Assembly (NCBI GenBank): GCA_038146805.1
Contig: JAYQSH010000007.1
Location: forward strand, 37,145-101,144
Origin: CAIYXB01 sp038146805
GTDB taxonomy: Bacteria > Cyanobacteriota > Vampirovibrionia > LMEP-6097
Length of the DNA: 64,000 nucleotides
Direction: 5' to 3'
Shown here: positions 24,533 to 34,142 of the stretch, in pieces
How the letters are laid out: every line of letters starts with the position of its first letter
How positions within the stretch are numbered: the first letter of the stretch is position 1
Program-made: the position numbers and the translations under genes
The notes under the pieces: generated by a model
What the model was told of the DNA's origin: nothing
What the model saw: only the letters and a program-made list of their open reading frames with translations
The model's database searches: none

Positions 24533-27514
24533 TTAATTAATTATTGGCGATATTGCGTCATAACAGGTTTCGCAGATGTCTTCTTTCATTTCTTTTTTCT
24601 CAAAAAGTTTCCAACAACGAAAACATTTTTCTGCATCAAAAGCCTGAGCTTCTATTGCAAATCCAGCATCATGCTCTTGAAACTCAATCTGTGACACGAT
24701 AAATACCTGTTTTAGTTCATTGACAATAGCCTCTAGTTTATCTAGCTTTTCTTTTGGACCTTTAATAACAAGCTTTGCTTCTAAAGATTTACCAATTTTC
24801 TTTTCTTGTCTGAGTTGTTCAACTTCTTTATAGGCAAGTTCTCTTAGGTTTAAGATTTCTTCCCAGAATATTTCTAACTCTTTATTTTTGTTTGCTTCAA
24901 TAATGCTTGGCCAATTACTTAGAAGAATACTTGAAGCATCTTCATGTCCATCAATAAAGAAATCTGTTTCTTTGTAAGAATTTTTTATTTCTTTACTTGT
25001 GTAATTAAATATATCTTCAGAGAGATGTGGAAGTACCGGCACAAATAATCTATTTAAATTACTAAGTAATTCATATAAAACACTTTGAGCGGCTCTTCTT
25101 GATTTTGAGTTTTTACCATGTGTATAAAGCCTGTCTTTGACTATGTCAAAGTAAAAAGCTGAAAGCTCAACTGAACAAAAGTTTTGTATAACTTGGTAGT
25201 ACTTAAAGAAATGATAATTATCAAAATTTTCTGTTAGTGTTTCTTTTAAATTTTCTAGCTTGTGTAAAATCAATTTGTCTATTTGCCAAAGCTCATCGTA
25301 AGTTACTTTGTTTTGAGTAGGATTAAAGTCAAAAAGATTTCCCAGTAAATATCTCGAGGTGTTTCTGAAATTTCGATAAATGTCTGAAAGCTGTTTAAAC
25401 ATTGTGTCTCCAACTTTGATATCTATTGAGTAATCTACACTTGCAACCCATAGTCTTAAAATATCTGCACCATATTTCGCAATAACATCAGCAGGATCAA
25501 CAACGTTGCCAAGTGATTTTGACATTTTACGTCCTTTTTCATCCATTACAAAACCATGAGTTAAAACAGCTTTGTAAGGAGCAAAACCGTTTGTTGCGAC
25601 AGAGGTTAGTAAAGATGATTGAAACCAACCTCTATGTTGGTCTGAGCCTTCAAGGTATAAATCGACGGCTTTGAATGTTGAATCTTTTGCTGTTAGTTCT
25701 TCTCTAACAGCAACTACAGAGCGGTGAGTTGAACCTGAATCAAACCAAACATCCATAGTATCAGTTTCTAATTTTATATTTTCAATTTTAATTTCTGGAT
25801 TTTTTTCAAAGAAACTTTTTGGTATTAGATCTTGTTTGTTTTTTGTGTACCATGCTGTTGTGCCTTCATTTTCAAAAACATTTGCAACATGAGCAATAAT
25901 CTCTTGATCTAAAATTGCTTCAGGGTTGCCATCAGAATTAATTTTTGCTTGATTATAAATTGCTGGAATTGGCACTCCCCAAGTTCTTTGTCTACTGATG
26001 CACCAATCACCTCTATCTTCAACCATTTTATAGATTCTGTTTTTACCTCTTTCTGGAATCCATTGCACTTTTTCGATTTCGCTAAGTGCTTCTTTGCGAA
26101 ATCCATCAATACTTGCAAACCACTGTTCAGTTGCTCTGTATATTAATGGTGTTTTTGATCTCCAACAATAAGGATAACTATGAGTTATTTTTCCAAGCTT
26201 TAAAAGGGCATTTGCATCAAAAAGTGCAGCCACTATTAAATCATTTGCTTGTTTTAAAACATGAAAACCTTCTAGTTCAATTTCTTGATTTAAATCTTGA
26301 TTTCTATTTTCAAGTTTTTGTTTTAGGCTTTGATTTTTTTCTAATGCTTTATTTAAAAAATCGACATTGTTAAATTTGTAACTAAGCGCGTCTTTGGTAT
26401 AAACACCTTTTTCGTTTACTGGACATAAAATTTCCAAAGCATATTCTTTACCAACTAAAAAATCTTCTTGACCATGACCGGGTGCCGTATGCACACATCC
26501 AGTACCAGCTTCTGTTGTCACGTGACTTCCAAAAATTACTTTTGATTCACGATTAAATAAAGGGTGTTTTGCAACAGAATCGGCTAATTCCTTGCCTTTA
26601 AATACATCACCAATTTGAGTTAATTCAATTTCAGTTTCTTTTATAAAACTTGCTTCTAACTCTTTAGCAATTATAACTTTGCCAAATTTTTCTGTTTGAT
26701 AAATTGCATAATCAATATCTTTGCTCAAGCAAACACCTAGGTTACCGGGTATAGTCCAAGGTGTTGTTGTCCAGATAATCAAGCTTGCATCTTTTGCGTT
26801 TGAAAAATTTGTTGTGATGATTTTTAGAGCTACATAAATAGTTGGAGATTGATGGTCATCTTTATATTCGACTTCAGCTTCGGCAAGTGCTGTTTCTGCC
26901 CCCCAGCTCCATTGTACGGTTTTTAAGCCTCTATAGATATGACCTTTTTCTGCCATTTCAGCAAAAAGTTTTATTTGTTCACTTTCAAACTTTTTGTCTA
27001 AGGTGACATATGGTTTTTCCCATTCTCCTAGTACTCCAAGTCTTTTGAATTTTTCTTCTTGACCTTTTAAATTCGTTAATGCAAAGTTTGCACACTTTTC
27101 TCTTAGTTCGGCAACAGTTACAGATGATCTTCCACCTTTGAGATCTTTTACTACTGCATTTTCAATTGGTAATCCATGGCTATCATAACCTGGTACATAA
27201 GGCGTCTTATAACCTCTTTGAGATTTATATTTGATAACGATGTCTTTAAGGATTTTGTTTAATGCTGTTCCAATATGAATCTTGTCTGAACTTAAATATG
27301 GAGGTCCATCATGCAATATAAATGATTCAGCTCCATGTTTTTCTCTAAGTTTTAGAGCTTTTTGATATATATTTTCTTTAAACCATAGCGCTTGAATTTC
27401 TGGTTCTCTTATTGGACCATTTCCTCTCATCGGAAAGTCTGTTTGTGGCAAATCAATAGTATCTTTGTACTTATGTTCTTGTTTTTCTTGTAGCGCTGAA
27501 TTGTCTTGATTCAT
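24533..27514 (-). CDS. ileS: isoleucyl-tRNA synthetase
   Basis: 993 residues. Class I motifs: GPPYLSSDKIHIGTALNK (about 70-87), where the usual HIGH reads HIGT, and KMSKS in KGRKMSKSLGN (about 668). The editing domain lies between (TTPWTIPGNLG). A C-terminal zinc-binding segment CFRCW ... CETC is intact. It charges tRNA-Ile in the cytoplasm. It is divergent from valS, with 54 bp between start codons. The altered last residue of the HIGH box is the only oddity; the protein is otherwise full length. Confidence 0.96.
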   Translation of the reverse strand: MNQDNSALQEKQEHKYKDTIDLPQTDFPMRGNGPIREPEIQALWFKENIYQKALKLREKHGAESFILHDGPPYLSSDKIHIGTALNKILKDIVIKYKSQRGYKTPYVPGYDSHGLPIENAVVKDLKGGRSSVTVAELREKCANFALTNLKGQEEKFKRLGVLGEWEKPYVTLDKKFESEQIKLFAEMAEKGHIYRGLKTVQWSWGAETALAEAEVEYKDDHQSPTIYVALKIITTNFSNAKDASLIIWTTTPWTIPGNLGVCLSKDIDYAIYQTEKFGKVIIAKELEASFIKETEIELTQIGDVFKGKELADSVAKHPLFNRESKVIFGSHVTTEAGTGCVHTAPGHGQEDFLVGKEYALEILCPVNEKGVYTKDALSYKFNNVDFLNKALEKNQSLKQKLENRNQDLNQEIELEGFHVLKQANDLIVAALFDANALLKLGKITHSYPYCWRSKTPLIYRATEQWFASIDGFRKEALSEIEKVQWIPERGKNRIYKMVEDRGDWCISRQRTWGVPIPAIYNQAKINSDGNPEAILDQEIIAHVANVFENEGTTAWYTKNKQDLIPKSFFEKNPEIKIENIKLETDTMDVWFDSGSTHRSVVAVREELTAKDSTFKAVDLYLEGSDQHRGWFQSSLLTSVATNGFAPYKAVLTHGFVMDEKGRKMSKSLGNVVDPADVIAKYGADILRLWVASVDYSIDIKVGDTMFKQLSDIYRNFRNTSRYLLGNLFDFNPTQNKVTYDELWQIDKLILHKLENLKETLTENFDNYHFFKYYQVIQNFCSVELSAFYFDIVKDRLYTHGKNSKSRRAAQSVLYELLSNLNRLFVPVLPHLSEDIFNYTSKEIKNSYKETDFFIDGHEDASSILLSNWPSIIEANKNKELEIFWEEILNLRELAYKEVEQLRQEKKIGKSLEAKLVIKGPKEKLDKLEAIVNELKQVFIVSQIEFQEHDAGFAIEAQAFDAEKCFRCWKLFEKKEMKEDICETCYDAISPIIN

Positions 27515-27568
27515 AATAGTTTGTAAAAATATATATTAACACTTATTTCAAGTGATAAGATATTTTTT

Positions 27569-30343
27569 GTGTTATCAAATTATAACCATAAAGACGTAGA
27601 AGATAAATGGTCAAAAATTTGGCTTGAAAAAAACTTGTATCAAGCAAGTGTTGATGCTAATAAAAAAAGTTTTTCTATAGCTTTGCCACCTCCAAATGTA
27701 ACAGGTGAATTACATATGGGGCACGCTCTTTCTGGAACTATTCAAGATGTGATTTTGCGTTTTCAAAGAATGAAAGGTAAAAATGTACACTGGCAAATAG
27801 GTACTGACCACGCTGGTATTGGAACTCAATTGGTTGTTGAAAAAGATTTAAAAGAAAAAGAGAATAAAACAAAATACGATCTTGGCAGAGATAAATTTAT
27901 TGAAAGAGTACAAGCTTGGAAAGATCAATATGGAGCAAAAATTTTAGATCAAATGAAGCTTCTTGGTTTTAGTCCAGATTATTCTCGTGCTAGATATACT
28001 ATGGATGAACATTATGCACTTTGTGTGAAACAAGCTTTTATTGATTATTTTAATAATGGTCTTGTCTATAAAGGCAAGCGCATTGTTAATTGGTGTCCTA
28101 AATGTTTAACTTCTTTATCTGATTTAGAAATTGATAAACAAAATACAAAAAAATTACTTTATGAAATTAATTATTCTTTGCATAACTCTGATGATTTTAT
28201 TACTGTTGCAACAACTAGACCAGAAACAATGTTTGGAGATGTAGCCATTGCTGTTAATCCAAAAGATACAAGGTTTAAAGATTTAATTGCAAAACATATT
28301 TCTGATCCGGGGTCAGTCATGTTTGAAATTCCTCTTTCAAAAAAATTAATTCCTCTTATTTTAGACGAGCATGTAAAAACAGATTTTGGTACAGGTGCTT
28401 TAAAAGTAACACCAGCTCATGATGCTAATGATTATGATATAGCTCAACGTGTTGGCATAATTGATAAGCCTATTATTTTAGATGAAAATGCAAAAATGCT
28501 TGAGTGTCTTGAAGTACCAGAATTTATAGATATTACTGATGAGAATGGTGTTGTTGAAAAAACAAAACTTTGGGGTTTAACAAGATATAAAGCACGTGAC
28601 TTGATCTTGCAAGCCTTAGGTTCAGCACTAAAGAAAACCTCTAATTATGAGCAAGAAAAAGATTTGCACGATCGTTGTAACACTGAAATTGAACCTTATT
28701 TAAGTGATCAATGGTATTTAAATATGCAAGATTTAGCTGAACTTGCTTTAGATTCTGAAAAAAATAAGCGTGTTCAATTTTTACCAGAGCGCTATAGTCA
28801 AATTTACAAACAATGGTTAGAAAATATTCAAGATTGGTGTTTGTCTCGTCAAATTTGGTGGGGACATCAGATACCTGTTTTTTACTATGAAGTTGAAAGT
28901 TTAGACGGAAAAAATACTTTTGAAAAAAATTCTAAGTTTTATTCTTACTATGCGGCTTTAGAAGCAAAAGACCCTTCTCATATTCAAGACGAAGATGTTT
29001 TAGATACTTGGTTTTCTAGTGCTTTATGGCCTTTTGTTACTATGCAATTTGATGTAAATAGTCAAAGAGTTGATGAAGAATTTTTTAATCACTTTTATCC
29101 AACAAATATTTTAGCGACAGCAAGAGAGATTATAAATTTATGGGTTTCGCGAATGATTTTTTCTAGTGAGTATTTTGAAAAATCACAACCTTTCAATGAT
29201 ATTTTAATTCATCCAGTTGTGCAGACTCCTGATGGAAAAAGAATGTCTAAGTCAAAAGGTAACGCTATTGACCCATTGGAAATGATTGAAAAATATGGAG
29301 CCGATGCTTCTCGTATGTGGTATGCAAGTGTTGGTGTTTTTGGTAATCAAGATGTTAGATTTCCGGGTAAAAAAGATAAATCTCAAGGCTGGCTTTCTGA
29401 TACTTTTGAACAATACAAAAAATTTGCAAACAAACTTTATAACGCTTCAAAATTTGTAATGTTGCAATTAGGAGATGATTTTAAAGTCCATGATATTGAA
29501 GATTTAAATTTAAATAATTTAACAAGTTTTGATAAGTGGATTTTGAATAAATTTCAAAATTTAATTGCTGAAGTTGATCTTTCTTATGAAAAATATGATT
29601 TAGCTCAAGCGCAAAAAGAGATTTATGAATTTCTCTGGTTTTCTTTTTGTGATTGGTATATAGAGTTTTCAAAGCAAGCTCAAATTGCAGAAGAACAAAA
29701 ACAAATCTTGTTTTATATTTTAGAAAATTCACTACGTATTTTACAGCCAATAATGCCTTTTATCACAGAAGAAATTTGGAATGTTTTAAATGCTAAATAT
29801 AATTTTTGTTCTCAAGAGCATTTGCTTTCTGTTGAATTTCCAAAACAAAATAAAAAAATGATTTTTACATTAAGTCAAGCAAATGATGTTGAATATTTGA
29901 TTTCAATTATTCGCTCTGTTCGAAATACTAGACAAAGTCTTGGAATCTCTTGGCAAGATCAAATAGAAATTTTATTTAATTCAGAAAATGACAATGAAAA
30001 AAATACCATTTTGAACAATATTGATATTTTAAAAAATGTTTTAAAAGCAGATGCTGTCAAAGAAATAGTTGAAGAACCTAAACCTGCAAATATTATGATT
30101 CTAGGAAAAACTAAATTTATAGTTCCACTTGCTGGCTTAGTAGATTTAGATAAAGTAAAAGATAGTTTGCTTAAAAAACTTAATAAACTTGAAGCTCAAA
30201 TATCTGGTTTAGAAAAAAGACTTAGTTCTGATAATTTTGTCAATAATGCTTCAGCAGAAAAAATTGATGAAACTAAATCCCAATTAAGTGAACAATTAAA
30301 AGAAAAATCCTTATTTGAAGCTGAATTAGCCTATCTTGGGTAA
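27569..30343 (+). CDS. valS: valyl-tRNA synthetase
   Basis: 924 residues. HIGH box as PPPNVTGELHMGHALSG (about 40-55); KMSKS box as GKRMSKSKGNAIDP (about 555); the editing domain (TTRPETMFGDVAIAVNP) and the C-terminal tRNA-binding coiled coil (LNKLEAQISGLEKRLS, final 60 residues) are present. The start is GTG 27569; TGA then TAAGAT (27553-27561) forms an extended -10 only 7 nt upstream, so the mRNA is probably leaderless. It is divergent from ileS. Confidence 0.97.
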   Translation: MLSNYNHKDVEDKWSKIWLEKNLYQASVDANKKSFSIALPPPNVTGELHMGHALSGTIQDVILRFQRMKGKNVHWQIGTDHAGIGTQLVVEKDLKEKENKTKYDLGRDKFIERVQAWKDQYGAKILDQMKLLGFSPDYSRARYTMDEHYALCVKQAFIDYFNNGLVYKGKRIVNWCPKCLTSLSDLEIDKQNTKKLLYEINYSLHNSDDFITVATTRPETMFGDVAIAVNPKDTRFKDLIAKHISDPGSVMFEIPLSKKLIPLILDEHVKTDFGTGALKVTPAHDANDYDIAQRVGIIDKPIILDENAKMLECLEVPEFIDITDENGVVEKTKLWGLTRYKARDLILQALGSALKKTSNYEQEKDLHDRCNTEIEPYLSDQWYLNMQDLAELALDSEKNKRVQFLPERYSQIYKQWLENIQDWCLSRQIWWGHQIPVFYYEVESLDGKNTFEKNSKFYSYYAALEAKDPSHIQDEDVLDTWFSSALWPFVTMQFDVNSQRVDEEFFNHFYPTNILATAREIINLWVSRMIFSSEYFEKSQPFNDILIHPVVQTPDGKRMSKSKGNAIDPLEMIEKYGADASRMWYASVGVFGNQDVRFPGKKDKSQGWLSDTFEQYKKFANKLYNASKFVMLQLGDDFKVHDIEDLNLNNLTSFDKWILNKFQNLIAEVDLSYEKYDLAQAQKEIYEFLWFSFCDWYIEFSKQAQIAEEQKQILFYILENSLRILQPIMPFITEEIWNVLNAKYNFCSQEHLLSVEFPKQNKKMIFTLSQANDVEYLISIIRSVRNTRQSLGISWQDQIEILFNSENDNEKNTILNNIDILKNVLKADAVKEIVEEPKPANIMILGKTKFIVPLAGLVDLDKVKDSLLKKLNKLEAQISGLEKRLSSDNFVNNASAEKIDETKSQLSEQLKEKSLFEAELAYLG

Positions 30344-30356
30344 AATCATTTAATTT

Positions 30357-30373
30357 CTTAACTAGCTCTTAAC
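30357..30373 (+). promoter_or_regulatory. CTTAAC-N5-CTTAAC direct repeat
   Basis: A perfect repeat with an 11-nt period (30357-30362 and 30368-30373, spacer TAGCT). TATAAA follows at 30389-30394, placing the repeat over the -35 region of the promoter for the unknown gene pair at 30.42-32.60 kb. The spacer resembles TAGTT in the 46.96-kb site. This is the cleanest instance of the motif in the window. Confidence 0.5.
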
Positions 30374-30419
30374 TTATTCAACGCAAAATATAAATAGTTA
30401 CCACTAAAAAAGGTTTTAA

Positions 30420-31490
30420 ATGTCTGAACTTTCATCTATTGATGAAGCAATTGAATTTGCAGAAGCTGTCTTAAATGCTGACCCTAAAAATGGGTTCAAG
30501 GTTGAACATTTTCAAAAATATTTTTCTGATTCTAATAAGAAGAAAGATCTACTTGATCCAAATAAAAACAATAGAATTGTTTATGCTAAGCCCGGTCAAG
30601 CTTTGTCTGTTGAAGTTGTTAGTAGTGAAGATGTTAGAGCGGGTATTTTTCCACAGCATAATAGTCAAGGAGATTTTCCTGAAGATCTTGAGCTTAATCC
30701 ATCTTTAAAGTTAGACCTATATGAAAATTTGATTAATACTGACCTTCTAGAAGAAAATGATTTCTTTAAAGTCACAGTTAGTTTAACAAAAAAACGCACA
30801 GCTCAAATTTATGAACAATTTTCTCATTTGAGTCCTGTTTGTTTTGAAGAAATGATGTCTTTTGATGTTGATTCAAAACAAAGAGATTTTGATGTTTATG
30901 TTAAAGAAGCTGAAGACGGATTTGTACATATTGCGCATCTTAATAGACACTTTGGTTTTACACAATTTTTTCAAAGCTTTAAACTTAATGACTATGGTGA
31001 AATTATTGACTTAAGACATGTTGTTTGTGAGGCTGGTGTTCCTATTGTCATTAATCAAAGTTTTATAGATGCTTATGATAATTTGCGCTCAGTTGCTCAT
31101 GTTGGCATTACGGGGTCAAAAAAAAATTCTTTTTATAATTCTTTAGAAAGATACGATGATGGTTCTTTGATATGGACAAGTTCTGATTTTAAACAAGGAA
31201 AAAATTTAACTGGTTCTGCTGTTTTATTCGAGGATGGTCGTATAGTACTGATTAAGGGGTCTGATCAACAACTTGCTCAATTTTCTGCCAGAAACCTTGG
31301 TGCTGAAGCAATAAATCCCAAAAACTTAAAATGGAAAGGTAGATTTTCAAAAGAAGGTTGTATTAGTTTATATGAAGATAGTTATGCTATGAGACGAGAA
31401 TATAAAATGCAAGTTAAACATAAGGTTAATCAAATTATTGATGGGGCTTGTATTCCGGGCTTCATGCCAATATTTAAAGTAAATGTATAA
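30420..31490 (+). CDS. unknown protein, paralogue 1 of a tandem pair
   Basis: 356 residues, no signal peptide or membrane helix. It shares with the next gene an ordered set of motifs: a KPGQAL/RPGQI segment followed by EDVRAG and PQHN (about 60-80), LTKKRTAQIYEQFSHLS (about 120-137), VVCEAGVPIVINQSFID (about 200), and a C-terminal ARNLGAEA ... GACIPGFMPIF. The conserved acidic and Arg/His residues could be an active site, but I recognise no family. The gene has a leader of about 20 nt with a weak AGG, unlike the leaderless genes. The promoter carries a perfect CTTAAC repeat. Probably cytoplasmic; the tandem duplication suggests related partners or a heterodimer. Confidence 0.75.
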   Translation: MSELSSIDEAIEFAEAVLNADPKNGFKVEHFQKYFSDSNKKKDLLDPNKNNRIVYAKPGQALSVEVVSSEDVRAGIFPQHNSQGDFPEDLELNPSLKLDLYENLINTDLLEENDFFKVTVSLTKKRTAQIYEQFSHLSPVCFEEMMSFDVDSKQRDFDVYVKEAEDGFVHIAHLNRHFGFTQFFQSFKLNDYGEIIDLRHVVCEAGVPIVINQSFIDAYDNLRSVAHVGITGSKKNSFYNSLERYDDGSLIWTSSDFKQGKNLTGSAVLFEDGRIVLIKGSDQQLAQFSARNLGAEAINPKNLKWKGRFSKEGCISLYEDSYAMRREYKMQVKHKVNQIIDGACIPGFMPIFKVNV

Positions 31491-31502
31491 TAATTTTTAG
31501 TA

Positions 31503-32597
31503 ATGCAAGACAAAAAACCAGAAGCAAAAAATGATAGTGTGAAATTACAACATACTCATAAATATTTTGGTGGTCCTTACTCTTATAAAAATAGTTCTAA
31601 AATTGAAAGAGATAAACAAGTTGGCTTAGATCCAGAAAAAATTCACGAAATGGTTTTAATGACAAGACCCGGGCAAATTAGTCGTATTAGTATAGCTTTG
31701 CCTGAAGAAGATGCTCGTGCTGGTGCCTATCCTCAGCATAATACCGTTTTTTATATCAATGAAACCGATGAAGAAATTGATGAAGACGAGATTATGCCAA
31801 GTACTATTGATCATGAAGATTATCAAAATAACTTGGAATTAGTTCATGCGAAAGATTTATCACCTTATCTACATCTCAAGGATGTGGTTTCTTTAAAAAA
31901 TGCAGGTTTTGAAAAGCGTATTTGTAGTATGACCAAGACGCGTTTAGCCAAAATTAAAGCACAGTTTTCTCACTTTAGTGATTTAGCATTTAATCAGATG
32001 CTTGATATTACTAGACCCGATAAAAGAGATTTTGTTGTTTGGTATAAAATCATTCAAGCTAAGTCACTGGTGATGATTGCTTATCCAAATGAAAAAACTA
32101 AACAAACAAATTTTGTACAAATTATTCACTATGACAAAAACAAACGTATTGATGGTATCAAACATTGTGTTTTTGATAACGGAACTCCAATGGTAATAAA
32201 TGAAACTTTAATTGATAAATTTAAAAATATAAGACAAATTTCTCATCTTGGTAAAAAAGGATCTAGTAGTGCAATTAATAGTGTTGAAAGGTTTGATGAT
32301 GGAACTGTTTCTTGGATTATTTCTAATGAAAAAGAGAATGGAGCGGCTTGCTTGATGAACTCTGGTGAAATTGTTTTTGTTCAATCTATTTTAAATTCTG
32401 CCACTGAACTTGCTGCTCGAAACCTTGGTGCTGAGGGTTGTGACAATGGGAAATGGACTGGTGTTTTTGATTTATCTGCATGTAAATCTAATGGAAATCC
32501 AGTACAAGATGCATTTAAAACAAAAGTCAGAGAGCAAATTTCTAATATTGTAGATGGTTCTTCTATACCGGGTTTGGATCCAATCTTTTGGATTTAA
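31503..32597 (+). CDS. unknown protein, paralogue 2 of a tandem pair
   Basis: 364 residues, 12 nt after its paralogue. Shared motifs: TRPGQI followed by EEDARAG and PQHN, MTKTRLAKIKAQFSHFSD, HCVFDNGTPMVINETLID, and ARNLGAEG ... GSSIPGLDPIF at the C-terminus. The N-terminal 40 residues differ (KPEAKNDSVKLQHTHKYF). Divergence between the copies is high outside the motifs, so the duplication is old and both copies are under constraint. No signal peptide is seen. Function is unknown. Convergent with ispD, 10 nt apart. Confidence 0.75.
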   Translation: MQDKKPEAKNDSVKLQHTHKYFGGPYSYKNSSKIERDKQVGLDPEKIHEMVLMTRPGQISRISIALPEEDARAGAYPQHNTVFYINETDEEIDEDEIMPSTIDHEDYQNNLELVHAKDLSPYLHLKDVVSLKNAGFEKRICSMTKTRLAKIKAQFSHFSDLAFNQMLDITRPDKRDFVVWYKIIQAKSLVMIAYPNEKTKQTNFVQIIHYDKNKRIDGIKHCVFDNGTPMVINETLIDKFKNIRQISHLGKKGSSSAINSVERFDDGTVSWIISNEKENGAACLMNSGEIVFVQSILNSATELAARNLGAEGCDNGKWTGVFDLSACKSNGNPVQDAFKTKVREQISNIVDGSSIPGLDPIFWI

Positions 32598-32607
32598 TTT
32601 TAGTTTT

Positions 32608-33327
32608 TTAATTTGATTCTTTTTCTAACTTCAAATAGTGTTTCATTAGTTCTAGATCTTCAGGAGTTGTGATTTTTAGATTGCTTTGCGGACTTTCAAC
32701 AAGGTAAACATCTTTATTTATTCTCTCAACTAACCCAGCACTATCAGTACCTAAAAAATGATCTTTTTTTGCTTGTTCGTATGCTTCAAGTAAAATATCA
32801 GTGGCAAATACTTGTGGTGTTTGTGTTTGCCAAAGTAGATCTCTTGAAACATTTTTCTTTATCAAGACATCTCCGCTTTCATCAAGATGTGAAAGTTTTA
32901 AAGTATCTGTAACTGGTCTTGCCGCAACTGCGGCGCCTTTTTCTTTTGCTTTATTAATTACATTTATGACTATGTCTTTTTTTACATTAGCTCTAACGGC
33001 ATCATGAATTAATATAAATTCTGGTAAATCATTAGTTTTTATAATTTCTTGTAATGCATTGTAGATACTTTCTTGTCTAAATTTTCCAGCTTTGCAGATC
33101 TGAATATCTAAATCGTCTTTAATATGATTTAGAATCTTTTTTGTGTAAACAATATCTATTGTGGGTATTATAAATTTGCTAATTAAATTTGTTTTAGCCA
33201 AAGCTTTGACAGTATGTAGTAAAATAGGTTCATCGAACAAAGTTAAAAACTGTTTAGGATTTTGACTTTGCATTCGTTTTCCTATACCTCCAGCAGGTAT
33301 AATTGCGTAAGTAGATCTACTGGGCAT
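32608..33327 (-). CDS. ispD: 2-C-methyl-D-erythritol 4-phosphate cytidylyltransferase
   Basis: 239 residues. N-terminal nucleotide-binding motif AIIPAGGIGKRMQ followed by PKQFL; IHDAVRANV (about 111) and LLWQTQTPQVF (about 168) are diagnostic. It acts in the MEP pathway to isoprenoids, the route expected in cyanobacterial relatives. The ATG is only 14 bp from the ATG of the divergent recombinase-like gene; TAGAAT lies 6 nt upstream on this strand, inside that gap, so the transcript should be leaderless. Confidence 0.95.
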   Translation of the reverse strand: MPSRSTYAIIPAGGIGKRMQSQNPKQFLTLFDEPILLHTVKALAKTNLISKFIIPTIDIVYTKKILNHIKDDLDIQICKAGKFRQESIYNALQEIIKTNDLPEFILIHDAVRANVKKDIVINVINKAKEKGAAVAARPVTDTLKLSHLDESGDVLIKKNVSRDLLWQTQTPQVFATDILLEAYEQAKKDHFLGTDSAGLVERINKDVYLVESPQSNLKITTPEDLELMKHYLKLEKESN

Positions 33328-33341
33328 GATGTAATTCTATT
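33328..33341. promoter_or_regulatory. 14-bp divergent start-to-start region (ispD / recombinase-like gene)
   Basis: Both start codons flank only 14 bp. On the minus strand TAGAAT (33339-33334) is 6 nt before the ispD ATG; on the plus strand TGTAAT (33330-33335) is 6 nt before the other ATG. The two candidate -10 elements overlap, and each -35 must lie inside the other gene. Confidence 0.45.
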
Positions 33342-34142
33342 ATGAAGCTAATTGACGATTATTGCAAATCCCTTGAAATTAATGATGTTCTTAGTTTTAA
33401 TTCGCTAAGACTATATAAAACCGATATTCGTGATTTTAAAGAGTTTATTGTCGGAAACTATGGTTTGCATTTTGATATTTTGCAACTCTCAGAGCTAGAT
33501 TTAAAAAAATTTATGACAGCTTTACTTAATCTCGGAAAAAGTACTGCCGCTATAAATAGAAAACTTACTGCAGTAAGGGGTTTTTGGAATTGGCTTAAGG
33601 AGAAGGGTTTAGTCAATAGAGATCCTTTTACGCAGATAAAGCGTGATACGCAATTCAGGAATATCAAATTAGCTACCCTTAGTGAAGATGACATTGTTAT
33701 ATTACTTGATTGCCCTGACTTAGATTTAAAAGCCAAAATTATTTTAGAGTTGATTTACGCGACAGGTATTCGCGTAAGTGAACTTGTAAATCTTACTGTT
33801 GCTGATTTAGATTTAGAAAATAATCTTTTAACTATTCCAAGTTCAGTTAAATTTAAAGAACGTACAATTCCGTTTAATCAATTATTGGCAAGCTATTTAT
33901 TGCAATATATTGAAGAAGAAAATTTAGAAGCAAAAAATAAATTACTTTTAAATATTAAAGCTGAAAAAATATCTGAGCGTGAAGTTTTTAGAATCATTTC
34001 TGAAGCAGGTCAAATAGCAAATTTAAAAGAAACAGTGACTCCATCCATTTTAAGAAATAGTTTTTTAAAACATATGAAAGAAAATGGCGCACATGATACT
34101 TTGCTTAATGATTTAACTGGGCAAAAGTCAGTTAAGATTTAG
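33342..34142 (+). CDS. tyrosine-recombinase (XerC/D)-like protein lacking catalytic residues
   Basis: 266 residues: an N-terminal SAM-like core-binding domain (about 1-85, with LGKSTAAINRKLTAVRGFWNWLKEKG) and a catalytic-domain fold. The first Arg (YATGIRVSELVNL) and the Lys (SVKFKERTIPF) are present. The HxLRH box reads SILRN, the LGH position reads LTGQ, and the protein ends before the catalytic Tyr. It is therefore probably not an active recombinase; it may bind DNA or be a decaying paralogue. The 3' end overlaps the convergent permease gene by 11 nt, and I found no frame that restores the Tyr. Confidence 0.78.
   Translation: MKLIDDYCKSLEINDVLSFNSLRLYKTDIRDFKEFIVGNYGLHFDILQLSELDLKKFMTALLNLGKSTAAINRKLTAVRGFWNWLKEKGLVNRDPFTQIKRDTQFRNIKLATLSEDDIVILLDCPDLDLKAKIILELIYATGIRVSELVNLTVADLDLENNLLTIPSSVKFKERTIPFNQLLASYLLQYIEEENLEAKNKLLLNIKAEKISEREVFRIISEAGQIANLKETVTPSILRNSFLKHMKENGAHDTLLNDLTGQKSVKI

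Noticed and set aside
33342..34142. Calling this gene xerC or xerD
   Set aside because: Catalytic Tyr and two His positions are missing, so a recombinase name would mislead.
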